Positions 50,518 to 59,741 of a stretch of DNA of 64,000 nt are shown here, piece after piece. Below the pieces are notes generated by a model. The model made no database searches, had not been told where the DNA came from, and worked only from the letters and a program-made list of their open reading frames with translations. The DNA is from Dysgonamonadaceae bacterium (GTDB lineage Bacteria > Bacteroidota > Bacteroidia > Bacteroidales > Azobacteroidaceae). The stretch covers positions 43,643 to 107,642 of the forward strand of contig JAITQA010000075.1 of assembly GCA_031289145.1 (NCBI GenBank), in the 5' to 3' direction. The stretch's first letter is position 1, and each line of letters opens with the position of its first letter. A program made the position numbers and the translations under genes.

Positions 50518-53500
50518 CCTAAGTTTCCTACTCTGCCGTCTCACCCCGATCAAACCGAAGATAGAGTACAAAGACGGAACATAAAGCAGGGTCAGGATGG
50601 TAGACAAGGTCAAACCGCCTACCACGGCGATACCCATCGGTTGCCACATTTCGGAACCGGATCCTCTCGGTATAGCCATTGGAATCATACCCAAAACGGT
50701 TGTAGCGGTCGTCATCAGAATGGGGCGTAGACGAGAACGTCCGGCCAAAATAACCGCTTTGTCGATCGACAGACCCCGTTCCCTGTTCAGGTTGGCGTAG
50801 TCGATAAACACAATCCCATTCTTCACCACTATACCGATCAGCATCACCATACCTATCAGGGTCATCAGGCTCACGGGTTTTCCGGTAAGCATCAAAGCCA
50901 AGAAAACGCCGGCGACGCCGAAAGACAAAGACAGTATGATAATGAAAGGATAAGTAAGCGATTCAAACTGTGCAGCCATCACAATATACACCAGCAAGAC
51001 GCAAAGAATCATCAACAGTCCCAAATCGCTGTTGGTTTCCTGCTGGTCTTCATACGAACCGCCAATCTGGACGCCAATTTCCGGGGGGATAGCCCCATTC
51101 GACTGCATCTCCGAAATAATGCTGTTCGCTCCTGCCACTACATCACTTAAAGCCGCTTTGTAAAGCGACCCGCTTACGATAACGATACGCTGCCGGTTTT
51201 GACGGTCGATTTGCGGAAGCGAAGATTTTTCAACCACTTTCCCTAATTCCCGAATTTTAACCGGTATTCCGGCATTGTTGTAAACGGTGATGTCTTCGAT
51301 ATTTTCAATCGATTGACGGTAAGCCTCGTCATAGCGCACCACAATGTCGTATTCATCTCCATCTTCCCTGTATTTGGAAGTGTATGAACCATTGATGCGG
51401 TTGCGGACATAATTGGCTACGGTAGCTGAGTTTAAGCCGTTTTCTGCTAATTTTTCGCGGTCAAATTCGATCTGGTACTCTATCCGGTAATCCTGACGGC
51501 TGATGGCCAAGTCGCGCAAACCTTTCACCGATGCAAGTTTTACCTTCAGTTCGGCGGCAATTTTATCGGTAAGCGCCAAATCATATCCATAGATTTCCAC
51601 ATCCACCGTACTGGCTCCCGTACCCATCATACCACCGCTTCCTCCGGGCGTTACAACGTATTTGTACAGTTCGGGCATATCATCCAACTCTTCCCGCAAA
51701 CCGTCTGCAATATCGTAAATCGACAACTTCCTTTCTTCCGGCTCTACACAACGGAAACGAAACGAAATCAGGTTGGTCGCATTATCTTGCATGGCGGCAA
51801 AAGTATTGTTTTCATCGGCCTGTCCCACGGAAAATGAGCGAAGCCTCACCTCTTTGGCATAATTCACTTTGACGATGCTATCAATCTTCATAGCTGTCGC
51901 CCGCGCTACTTCCATACGGGTGCCGGTCGGCAAATAAACGCTGGCCTGAATCATGCTATTGTCGGACGACGGCATAAAGTCGAATTTGACTAACAGCACA
52001 GCCGGAACCATGATAACGAAAAAGATTGAAAAACAAATCAACAATGTTTTCCAACGATTCCGTACACAAGTATCAACTAATTTTGAATAGAAAATATCCA
52101 ATTTGTCGAGCAATACTTTTATCGGAGCATGTATCTTGTCGAAAAACCGGCCTTGCGTATAGGTAAGGCGTAACATCTGGGAACACAACATCGGGGTAAG
52201 CGACAGCGCAACAAGCAAAGACACGGTAATCATAATGGTCACCATCCATCCCAACTGCCCAAACATCACACCGGCCAGACCGGTGGTCATGGTCAAAGGA
52301 AGGAATACGGCCAAAATGGTCAAGGTAGAAGCGATTACGGCTACCCCCACTTCGTTGGTTGCGTAGACGGCGGCCTCCTTGGGCGTACTGCCGCGCTCAA
52401 TATGTTTCGTAATATTCTCGAGCACCACAATCGCATCGTCCACAACCAAACCGATAGCGATGGTAAGCGACGAGAGGGAGATAATATTGAGCGACCCCCC
52501 GGTTATCATCAGGTAAATGAACGAAGCTATCAATGAAATAGGAATGGCAAGAATAATGATAATCGTTGCCCGCCAGCGTCCCAGGAAGAACAACACAACT
52601 AAAATAACGAAAATACCTGCCAACAGGATGGTTTCTGTCAGTGAATCAATAGAGCGCTGGACAAAATCGGAAGTGTCCATAATCAACTCCAACTTAACAT
52701 CGGAAGGCAAGGTTTTCTCTAAATCCGGGATAATCTCGTTTACTGTTTTTGCGATATCAACCGTATTGGCGCCGGATTGTTTCTGAACGATGATAAGAGC
52801 GCCCTTCACTTCGTTCGAGTAAGACTCCTGAATACGACTCTGAATGGTATCGGAAACGGTAGCAACATCTCTCAAATAAACATTTTTTCCGCCTCGACTG
52901 CCAAGCACAATGCCCAAAAGCTGTTCACTGGCTTTAAATTCTCCTTCAATACGCAAGGCATAAGTAGCTGTTCCGATGTCGAAACTACCGGCCGGAACGT
53001 TCAGATTCTCAGTCTGAATAACGTTGGCTATCTGTTCGACGGTCAAGCTGTATGCTTCTAATTTTTCGGGACTGACATTGACCTGCACCTGCCGTTGCGG
53101 AGAGCCTGAAACAGTTACGGCGCCTACACCTGCTACGCGGTTCAAAGGATTGGCTACTTTTTCATCCAATATCTTATAAAGTCCGTTAACACTCTCTTTG
53201 GCGGTCGCCGAATAGATAACGACCGGAATCATATCCATGCTGAACTTGAATATAATCGGATTACTTACATCGTCCGGAAGTTGGGATTTTACCATATCTA
53301 TCTTATCGCGGACGTCATTGGTCGCCGTGTTAATGTCGGTGCCGTAATTGAATTCCAGGGTAACTATCGACATATTGTCCCGCGACTGGGAAGTAATTTT
53401 CTTCAGATTTTCTGCCGTATTCAAGCTATTTTCGAGCGGCCGGGTAACATTCGTTTCGATATCCGAAGCGCTGGCGCCCGGATAGGCGATTATCACCGAC

Positions 53501-53634
53501 AATTGGTTTGTTTCGATGTCGGGGAACAAGTCAACCGGCAAACGGGAAAAGGAAAATATGCCGAAAATAGCAATGCCGATAAAGATTAATGCGGTAAAAA
53601 TCGGCCTTTTAACCGCGGTTTCATATAAACTCAT
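50497..53634 (-). CDS. RND efflux transporter, inner-membrane pump subunit (HAE1-like)
   Basis: A 1045-residue proton-driven pump of the AcrB/MexB type. It has a first helix (PIFTALIFIGIAIFGIFSF), porter-domain signatures (FPDIETNQLSVIIAYPGASA; DVTRPLEN-like NVTRPLENSLNT), the TM4 proton-relay aspartates in IGLVVDDAIVVLENI, and a second membrane half ending VVGGLTLSTILTLLYVPSLY. Length and plan are complete. It works with the adjacent adaptor and outer-membrane factor. The substrate is unknown, but the motif set is that of multidrug rather than metal pumps. Confidence 0.95.
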   Translation of the reverse strand: MSLYETAVKRPIFTALIFIGIAIFGIFSFSRLPVDLFPDIETNQLSVIIAYPGASASDIETNVTRPLENSLNTAENLKKITSQSRDNMSIVTLEFNYGTDINTATNDVRDKIDMVKSQLPDDVSNPIIFKFSMDMIPVVIYSATAKESVNGLYKILDEKVANPLNRVAGVGAVTVSGSPQRQVQVNVSPEKLEAYSLTVEQIANVIQTENLNVPAGSFDIGTATYALRIEGEFKASEQLLGIVLGSRGGKNVYLRDVATVSDTIQSRIQESYSNEVKGALIIVQKQSGANTVDIAKTVNEIIPDLEKTLPSDVKLELIMDTSDFVQRSIDSLTETILLAGIFVILVVLFFLGRWRATIIIILAIPISLIASFIYLMITGGSLNIISLSSLTIAIGLVVDDAIVVLENITKHIERGSTPKEAAVYATNEVGVAVIASTLTILAVFLPLTMTTGLAGVMFGQLGWMVTIMITVSLLVALSLTPMLCSQMLRLTYTQGRFFDKIHAPIKVLLDKLDIFYSKLVDTCVRNRWKTLLICFSIFFVIMVPAVLLVKFDFMPSSDNSMIQASVYLPTGTRMEVARATAMKIDSIVKVNYAKEVRLRSFSVGQADENNTFAAMQDNATNLISFRFRCVEPEERKLSIYDIADGLREELDDMPELYKYVVTPGGSGGMMGTGASTVDVEIYGYDLALTDKIAAELKVKLASVKGLRDLAISRQDYRIEYQIEFDREKLAENGLNSATVANYVRNRINGSYTSKYREDGDEYDIVVRYDEAYRQSIENIEDITVYNNAGIPVKIRELGKVVEKSSLPQIDRQNRQRIVIVSGSLYKAALSDVVAGANSIISEMQSNGAIPPEIGVQIGGSYEDQQETNSDLGLLMILCVLLVYIVMAAQFESLTYPFIIILSLSFGVAGVFLALMLTGKPVSLMTLIGMVMLIGIVVKNGIVFIDYANLNRERGLSIDKAVILAGRSRLRPILMTTATTVLGMIPMAIPRGSGSEMWQPMGIAVVGGLTLSTILTLLYVPSLYSIFGLIGVRRQSRKLRKLKTKN

Positions 53635-53651
53635 AGAATAGTTTTTAGTGA

Positions 53652-54668
53652 TTAATGATTAATGATTTCAACTTTCGTGCCGTCAATCAACCGGGTCTGT
53701 CCGGCCGTCACGACCACATCTCCGGGATTCAGACCGGAAAGAATCTCATAATTTTCACCCAGGTGCTGCCCTAATTCCACTTTGTGGTATTTGGCAATAC
53801 CGTCTTCTATCGTGAATACAAATTTATCGTTGGCGCCGGGCTGACGTTGAATAGTCACATCCGGAATGATAATGCTTTCTCCTGTTCCGAGATTCAGACT
53901 GACGCGGGCGTACATTCCCGGACGAACCCGCAGATGACTGTTGAGAATCGTCACCTCCACGCCGAAAGTATGAGTTGTCGCATCAATGGTCGGATAAATC
54001 AAACTTACTTTTCCTGTGAAAACCTCAGACCCGTAAACATCCAGTGTAATGTCGACCGACATACCCTGTTTTACCAAGGCAAAATACGATTCCGTAACAT
54101 TAATCACTGCTTTCAGAGGATTCAACTGCTGAACCGTCAAGATAGGCTGCTGTGCGAATACATCCCCGTTGTCGTAATTGCGGGCGGTCACCGTACCGTT
54201 GATAGGACTTTTCAATTGGGTATTGTCCTGAATGTTTTTTATGACCGTTTTCAAAACGTCAATCTGGGTTTTTATCTGGTCTACCTGTTGCTGCGCGATT
54301 CCACCTTCTTTCAGCAAGGCGCTGTATCGCTCATAATCTTTTTCCAGATTGGCCAATTGTGTATTCTGTTGCTGCAAGTTCGACGACTCCATCTGAACTA
54401 ATAATTGACCCTGGCGCACCTTATCGCCTATTTCTACATAGATTTTTTCGATACGTCCCGGTACGGCAGGCGTAATCTGGTTAATGACATCCGCCTTGAC
54501 GGTAGCCGTATAAGTCGATACCTTATCCACAGGCTGAAGCTTTGCAACCGTCGTATTCACTTTTATTTTACTGTTTTCCGAGGTGGTTTCCGTCTTTTTT
54601 TCACCACAGGAAATCAAAATTCCCAACCCGATAATGGGCAATAATTTAACTGCGTTTTTTGTCTTCAT
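53652..54668 (-). CDS. RND periplasmic adaptor (MFP), lipoprotein
   Basis: A 338-residue membrane-fusion protein with a lipoprotein signal (LLPIIGLGILISCGEKK, Cys21). The biotinyl-lipoyl-like half-motifs are VPGRIEKIYVEIGDKVRQGQ and IKSPINGTV-type QLKSPINGTVTARNYDNGD; between them is a helical hairpin (LQQQNTQLANLEKDYERYSA). A beta-barrel segment (MSVDITLDVYGSEVFTGKV) follows. It bridges the RND pump and the TolC-type channel. It sits 17 bases upstream of the pump gene. Confidence 0.94.
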   Translation of the reverse strand: MKTKNAVKLLPIIGLGILISCGEKKTETTSENSKIKVNTTVAKLQPVDKVSTYTATVKADVINQITPAVPGRIEKIYVEIGDKVRQGQLLVQMESSNLQQQNTQLANLEKDYERYSALLKEGGIAQQQVDQIKTQIDVLKTVIKNIQDNTQLKSPINGTVTARNYDNGDVFAQQPILTVQQLNPLKAVINVTESYFALVKQGMSVDITLDVYGSEVFTGKVSLIYPTIDATTHTFGVEVTILNSHLRVRPGMYARVSLNLGTGESIIIPDVTIQRQPGANDKFVFTIEDGIAKYHKVELGQHLGENYEILSGLNPGDVVVTAGQTRLIDGTKVEIINH

Positions 54669-54698
54669 ATTTTATTTATTTGTTTAATCTTTTGTAAA

Positions 54699-56171
54699 TT
54701 ACTCCTGTATTTCTATCCCCAATACCTTGTCCAGGTCGGCCTTGGAAGTCAGGAAATTATAAATCGCCTGATTAAATGCCAAATTGGCCTGGGTCAGTCC
54801 CAACTGGGCGGTATTCAAATCGAGCAGGGTGCCCATTCCGGTATCATACAGTTTTTGTGAAATCCTGTACCCTTTTTGCGCCTGTGCCACAACATCCTTG
54901 GTCGACAAGACCTGTTCGACGAAATTCGTCATATTGTTGACGTTGTTGCTGATTGACAGGTTGAGGTTTCGTACAATATCTTCCCGTTGCCATTTCATTT
55001 GTTCGATACTGGCTTTTGTCTGGCGGATATCGTTCGATTTCTTAAAACCGTCGAAAATAGGAATGGAAATGCTCAGACTTACGGACGAAGTAGGATTCCA
55101 TTTGTAATCTCCGAATTTGAAATCATTGTTCATCGACATACTCATATAACTTCCGGATATGGCAATCGTCGGATAATACTGGGCTTTATAAAGTTCCAGC
55201 GTTTTATGCAACTGTTCGTCCTGTATGTCGAACTGCTTCAGGTCCGAATTATTGCCCAAAGAGGTATCTATGCCAAGTATTTCGGCGTAGAGGTCTTTTT
55301 CGTAATCCAGCAAACTTCCTTCCACCGATATGTTTTGGTCAATATCAATCCCCATCAGGGCTTTTAGCGACAAAGACGCCAGATTGTAAGCGTTTTGCGC
55401 CTGTATCAGATTGGGTTTGATATTTTTGGCATTCACATCCGCTCGAACCAGGTCAAATTCCGAGACAATTCCTTGCTCGTATTTACTGTTGATATTGTTG
55501 TAATTGAGAATTGCATTGTCGTAACTTTCCTGAATAACATGAAGGGCGTCTTTCGCAAACAAAACACCGTAAAAGGCTTTTCGAACAGCATTTACCATGT
55601 TTATTCTGGACGAACGGGCGCTTTCTACAGCCAATTCCACGTCCAAACTTGAGAGTTCAAGACTTTTCCATAAGGTTGGGGCGACTACCGGCCAACTGAG
55701 GTCAAGTCCGCCTGTCCAATTGTTGTCACGACCAATGGATATTCCTTCATTTCCCGAAGACGGGTTCGCAGCAGCTGCGGCTTCTTCCGCTTGTTTAATG
55801 GCATTGGAGACCGTTCCCGGTACATAGCCGTCGACAGCGGAAGCGAACGCCGTTTCCATCAACGGCGTCAGCATGGAACCCATGTCAAAAGCGCCATCCA
55901 TATACATGACTTGCTTCTTCAAAGTGCGACTGTACTGCCCTATAGCATCAATCTGCGGATAAAGCGAGGATTGGTTCGATTTTTTTGCATACTTTTTCTT
56001 CTGAATTTCCAAATCCGCAATTTTCACCGTAGGGTTTTCACTCAAAGCAATTTTGATGGCTTTGTCCAGATTCAGCTCCAATGGAGCCTCATTGTTTTGG
56101 GCGCCGACCAGCCAGGATGCGGAAACCATCAGCATTGCAATACTTGTTTTTTTGATTAAACCAATTTCCAT
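54699..56171 (-). CDS. TolC-family outer-membrane factor
   Basis: A 490-residue outer-membrane channel with a signal peptide (MEIGLIKKTSIAMLMVSASW, cleaved near VGAQN). The two repeats of the OEP fold are visible: LNLDKAIKIALSENPTVKIA plus a long helix pair ending EFDLVRADVNAKNIKPNLIQ, and DGFKKSNDIRQTKASIEQMK ending LLDLNTAQLGLTQANLAFNQ. It is the first structural gene of the efflux operon, 38 bases after tetR, and exports what the RND pump delivers. Confidence 0.94.
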   Translation of the reverse strand: MEIGLIKKTSIAMLMVSASWLVGAQNNEAPLELNLDKAIKIALSENPTVKIADLEIQKKKYAKKSNQSSLYPQIDAIGQYSRTLKKQVMYMDGAFDMGSMLTPLMETAFASAVDGYVPGTVSNAIKQAEEAAAAANPSSGNEGISIGRDNNWTGGLDLSWPVVAPTLWKSLELSSLDVELAVESARSSRINMVNAVRKAFYGVLFAKDALHVIQESYDNAILNYNNINSKYEQGIVSEFDLVRADVNAKNIKPNLIQAQNAYNLASLSLKALMGIDIDQNISVEGSLLDYEKDLYAEILGIDTSLGNNSDLKQFDIQDEQLHKTLELYKAQYYPTIAISGSYMSMSMNNDFKFGDYKWNPTSSVSLSISIPIFDGFKKSNDIRQTKASIEQMKWQREDIVRNLNLSISNNVNNMTNFVEQVLSTKDVVAQAQKGYRISQKLYDTGMGTLLDLNTAQLGLTQANLAFNQAIYNFLTSKADLDKVLGIEIQE

Positions 56172-56209
56172 AATCTTTTTACCTAATTAAAATATTTGTT
56201 CTTAATTTA

Positions 56210-56821
56210 TTACTTTTTTTCTAATTCCAATACAATTTTATTGACTTTCTCCCCGCCTAATGGCGTCGAAATCCCGCGGATAAAATTCAATATGATGGCT
56301 CGAATAAATTCGTTGGTCGAATATTTGTCCGTCGGAATAAAATCGTCTTCCATCAATGCCTTAAACTGGCTTTTCAGTAGCCATATCAATACCTCAAAGT
56401 TAACGTCGTCGCGAATCAATCCCAGCGCGACGCCCTTCTCAAGTAAAGGAAGGAAGGAATCAATGTTTTCTTTCTGCCTGTTCTCAATTTTTTTGAAAAT
56501 ATGCGTGTGATATTTCTTCAGGTCGTGTATAAACGATTTATTCGCAATTTGCACGTTCCGTAAGTGACTGGCGTAAATCCGCATCAACGTATCTATTACA
56601 TCTTTTGAATTACTAAACAACTCCCGCGTTTCCTCATCAACTCTCTCTATGTTACAATCGATGCAAATTTCCAGCAACTCGTCCTTATCCCTGAATATCT
56701 CATAAAGCGTGCGTTTGGATATGCCTAATTCATTGGCTATATCCGACATCGTCATGCTTTTTATCCCTTTGGTGAAAAAGAGCGCCGTCGCTTCCTGAAT
56801 AACTCTGTCTCGTAATCCCAT
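56210..56821 (-). CDS. TetR-family regulator of the efflux operon
   Basis: A 203-residue TetR repressor. The N-terminal helix-turn-helix is clear: VIQEATALFFTKGIKSMTMS then DIANELGISKRTLYEIFRDK. The C-terminal ligand domain is divergent (YASHLRNVQIANKSFIHDLK). It is the first gene of the tetR-OMF-MFP-RND unit and presumably controls that operon, its ligand being a pump substrate. I see no strong palindrome in its upstream region. Confidence 0.9.
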   Translation of the reverse strand: MGLRDRVIQEATALFFTKGIKSMTMSDIANELGISKRTLYEIFRDKDELLEICIDCNIERVDEETRELFSNSKDVIDTLMRIYASHLRNVQIANKSFIHDLKKYHTHIFKKIENRQKENIDSFLPLLEKGVALGLIRDDVNFEVLIWLLKSQFKALMEDDFIPTDKYSTNEFIRAIILNFIRGISTPLGGEKVNKIVLELEKK

Positions 56822-57054
56822 CTTTCTTTAAGCCTTGTTTGTCTGCTTATGCAAACTGTTTTTTTGCTTTTGAACATCGCATGAGGCCCTGTTCATCTTC
56901 TTTGAACCGATCGTTCTCCTGCGCATTTTCAGGCTGCAAAGTAAATGAAAACTTTTGGAACAAAAAAAGTTTTTCCATTCCATTTTTGTTTTATTATGTA
57001 AAAAAAACAATTAATAAATTTTCGTTTTTGTTTTTACAGGGCGAATATCGGTCA

Positions 57055-57062
57055 TATCTTTG
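57055..57062 (+). promoter_or_regulatory. Distal -7 promoter element before the beta-barrel gene
   Basis: TATCTTTG at 57055-57062 fits TAnnTTTG, with TTTG at 57027-57030 rather far upstream. The 356-base gap between tetR and the beta-barrel gene otherwise holds AT-rich sequence and the second promoter; I see no gene or RNA in it. Confidence 0.4.
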
Positions 57063-57102
57063 TATGATGAAGTATTATTTGCTTTTTTTTTGCTTAATTT
57101 TT

Positions 57103-57131
57103 TTTGAATTTAATATTTTTTTGTATCTTTG
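57103..57131 (+). promoter_or_regulatory. Proximal promoter of the beta-barrel gene
   Basis: TTTG (57103-57106), 17 bases, and TATCTTTG (57124-57131). Transcription would start near 57138, about 40 bases before the ATG at 57178. Confidence 0.55.
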
Positions 57132-57177
57132 CGCATTCAAGTATTTTTTATTACTAAACATTTATACGATTAATTCT

Positions 57178-57948
57178 ATGATTAAAAAAGTTTTTTCGGC
57201 GATTATTATCGCATCTTGCACCCTGTTTTGTGGAAGCAGTCTGAATGCTCAAGGTTTGTTTGAAAACTGGGCTATAGGTATTGAAGGTGGCACTTACGGG
57301 CCGGGAATAACCGTAGCCACATCACTCTCGTCGCATTTAAAATTAAAGGCCGGCGTCGATTATCTGGGGGTGAAATACACTACGGATTTTGAGATCAAAC
57401 CGGAAGGTTATGTGGAAAACAGTTCTTCGTTTGATAAAATAGACATGACCGGTACGGTTTCGAATCCTCAATTGAAATTCACAAATTTCAAGGCTATTTT
57501 GGATTATTATCCCATGAAAAACGGCATTTTTTCCTTTTCGGCAGGTATATACGCCGGCAATAGCGCCATCACCGCAGATGCCCAGATAGACGACTATCAG
57601 CAATTGGTATCAAAGTATGGAGGGCCGCTTGTTTTTGACTTGGAAGATATTGTAATTAAACCCAGTGCAGATGGAACTTTCGACGGAAAAGTCAAATTCG
57701 GCAATACGATCAAGCCTTATTTCGGTTTAGGTTTGGGTCGCACAATTGCCAACAGCCGGGTAGGATTCAAGTTCGACATAGGAATTCTTTACCAGGGCGA
57801 TTATAAATTTGAAAGTAAAAATATGGCCGTGTCGCAAGAAACGGCGAAAGGTATTACTACCACATTTTTCGATGACGAAAGCATTCCTACATGGGTACTC
57901 AAAACATGGCCGATTATTAATTTCAGCCTTTCGTACCGAATATTTTAA
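57178..57948 (+). CDS. Outer-membrane beta-barrel protein
   Basis: A 256-residue protein from the ATG at 57178, chosen because MIKKVFSAIIIASCTLFCGS begins a normal signal peptide ending near LNAQG; the frame extends upstream but over the promoter. The mature part is made of alternating strands (AIGIEGGTYGPGITVATSLS, FSFSAGIYAGNSAITADAQI, RVGFKFDIGILYQGDYKFES) and ends with an aromatic residue (NFSLSYRIF), as outer-membrane barrels do. Family and role are not defined. A strong hairpin follows. Confidence 0.85.
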   Translation: MIKKVFSAIIIASCTLFCGSSLNAQGLFENWAIGIEGGTYGPGITVATSLSSHLKLKAGVDYLGVKYTTDFEIKPEGYVENSSSFDKIDMTGTVSNPQLKFTNFKAILDYYPMKNGIFSFSAGIYAGNSAITADAQIDDYQQLVSKYGGPLVFDLEDIVIKPSADGTFDGKVKFGNTIKPYFGLGLGRTIANSRVGFKFDIGILYQGDYKFESKNMAVSQETAKGITTTFFDDESIPTWVLKTWPIINFSLSYRIF

Positions 57949-57964
57949 TCCGAATCCGGTATAT

Positions 57965-58000
57965 AAAAAAGGATGCGTCAAGACGACGCATCCTTTTTTA
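57965..58000. terminator. Hairpin terminator shared by the beta-barrel gene and ispF
   Basis: GGATGCGTC (57971-57979) and GACGCATCC (57985-57993) form a 9-bp stem with a 5-base loop, flanked by A6 and T6 tracts, so it works in both directions. The ispF stop codon (57978-57980) lies within the stem-loop. Confidence 0.85.
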
Positions 58001-58478
58001 TGATAAGAACAGAAGCATACACGGCTATGCCTTCCTCCCTCCCTACATATCCCATTTTTTCGGACGTAGTCGCCTTAATGGAAATATCCTCCACATCGAC
58101 AGCCATCACATCCGACAGACAGACTTTCATGTGTGGTATATGGGGATTCAGAATCGGTTTTTCTGCACAAACGGTTATATCCGCATTCCCTAATTCATAG
58201 CCTTCCGACCGGATTAAATCCATGGTTCTCCGCAATAAAATTTTGCTGTCAATATCCTTGAATTCCTCGCTCGTATCCGGGAAATGGAAACCGATATCCC
58301 TCAATCCGGCTGCACCCAATAAAGCGTCACAAAGAGCATGGATAAGCACATCCGCATCGGAATGTCCCTGCAAACCTTTTTCATACATCAATTTGACGCC
58401 TCCCAACCATAACTGCCGGTCAAGCGCAAAACGGTGAACATCAAACCCAAAGCCAATACGTATTTTATCCGGCATCAC
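57978..58478 (-). CDS. ispF: 2-C-methyl-D-erythritol 2,4-cyclodiphosphate synthase
   Basis: A 166-residue enzyme of the non-mevalonate isoprenoid pathway. Signatures are RIGFGFDVHRF (zinc ligands D and H), LQGHSDADVLIHALCDALLGA, DIGFHFPDTSEEFKDIDSK and the C-terminal IKATTSEKMGYVGREEGIA. Length is typical. It is the last gene of the FAH-porU-porV-ispF unit; its ATG overlaps the porV stop by four bases. The final residues (KKDASS) are encoded by the terminator hairpin. Confidence 0.97.
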   Translation of the reverse strand: MMPDKIRIGFGFDVHRFALDRQLWLGGVKLMYEKGLQGHSDADVLIHALCDALLGAAGLRDIGFHFPDTSEEFKDIDSKILLRRTMDLIRSEGYELGNADITVCAEKPILNPHIPHMKVCLSDVMAVDVEDISIKATTSEKMGYVGREEGIAVYASVLIIKKDASS

Positions 58479-59653
58479 TTCGTCAGATTTTTCAGCCCGT
58501 CCATATCAAAACTGATGGAGAAACGGAGGGTCTGGTCTAAAGGATTGGAAGGAACAGTAGAAATCAGATAGGCTGCATCCAATTGAAAAGAAGTCAATTT
58601 GAGGCCTACGCCAAGCGAGAAATATTGCCGGTTGCCTTTATTCGGGTTTTCATAAAAATAACCGCCACGTACAAAGAATTGATTGCGATAAGCATATTCC
58701 GCTCCAACAGACCACATGATTTCCCTAAACTCTTCTTTCGCACCACCCGGAGCATCTCCAAACGATTTGAAAATACCGGATATAGGAGAAATGGCAAAAT
58801 AATTATTCAACGCAGCTTGTTTATCTTCAGCTGTCAGGCCTTCCGTATCCGGAGGCGTCGGAACCATGTATTTGTTCAAATCCAGATTAAACGATATGGT
58901 GTTGTAGTCGTCCATCGGATAAAGCAATGAAGCGCCTATTCTCAGGTTGGCCGGCAGAAAATTATTTGTATTTCCTTCATCATAAGATATTTTAGTACCC
59001 ATATTGGATAGATTAAAACCCAATCCGAGAAGAGATTCGCTATTACCCAGCATCAAATATTTATTGTAATAACCGGCTATATCGGCAGCTATGGCCCAGC
59101 CCGGATACAGGTCGTCCACACCTGAACCCAAATCGGAATAAATATAGCGTAAATTAACCGCCATGGCATAATTTTCCGTAAATTTCCGGGAATAACCGAT
59201 ATCTAACGACATTTCATACGGATTGACGCGCTGCAGTTCATCTCCATTCCAATCGGTCATCGTGATTTCACCCAATGAAAAATAGCGCAGGGATGCCGCA
59301 ACGGCATTTTCATCGAAATTACCCCACTTATAATAGCCGGCAAGATAAGCCAAATCTATATCATCTACGATACTCCTCAACCAGGGCGTATAAGACAAGC
59401 CGATACCTGCTTTGCTGTATGCAAACACATATTTGGCCGGATTCCAATATTGGGAATAAACATCCGGCTCCGTAGCTGCGCCAATATCTCCCATACCACC
59501 ACCACGTGCATCCGGGGCAATGGTAAGAGAGGGAACACCTATCCGCAAAGGGTTAAATTCGCTCTTGGCATCACCATCGTCTTGCGCTTTGATTATCCCT
59601 GTTATTCCTGCTAATAAAAAAAGTGTAATAAAAATTTTCTTTCGATTCATCAT
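58475..59653 (-). CDS. porV: Type IX secretion outer-membrane protein PorV
   Basis: A 392-residue beta-barrel of the FadL-like PorV/LptO family with a signal peptide ending IIKAQ. PorV signatures include PSLTIAPDARGGGMGDIGAA followed by YSQYWNPAK, then many amphipathic strands and a C-terminal SFQLDAAYLISTVPSNPLDQ region. It shuttles secreted T9SS cargo from the translocon to the attachment complex with PorU, encoded just upstream. The first two codons are both Met. Confidence 0.95.
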   Translation of the reverse strand: MMNRKKIFITLFLLAGITGIIKAQDDGDAKSEFNPLRIGVPSLTIAPDARGGGMGDIGAATEPDVYSQYWNPAKYVFAYSKAGIGLSYTPWLRSIVDDIDLAYLAGYYKWGNFDENAVAASLRYFSLGEITMTDWNGDELQRVNPYEMSLDIGYSRKFTENYAMAVNLRYIYSDLGSGVDDLYPGWAIAADIAGYYNKYLMLGNSESLLGLGFNLSNMGTKISYDEGNTNNFLPANLRIGASLLYPMDDYNTISFNLDLNKYMVPTPPDTEGLTAEDKQAALNNYFAISPISGIFKSFGDAPGGAKEEFREIMWSVGAEYAYRNQFFVRGGYFYENPNKGNRQYFSLGVGLKLTSFQLDAAYLISTVPSNPLDQTLRFSISFDMDGLKNLTK

Positions 59654-59741
59654 ACCTGTTTATAGATAATTCTACACCTCGCCTGAAACGGCGGCATGCA
59701 AAAACTCGCTTGCATAGTGTATAAACTTATTAAATGCTTGT

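Noticed and set aside
56839..57177. Upstream extension of the beta-barrel gene by 113 codons
   Set aside because: It reads through two promoters and AT-rich sequence; the signal peptide starts at 57178.
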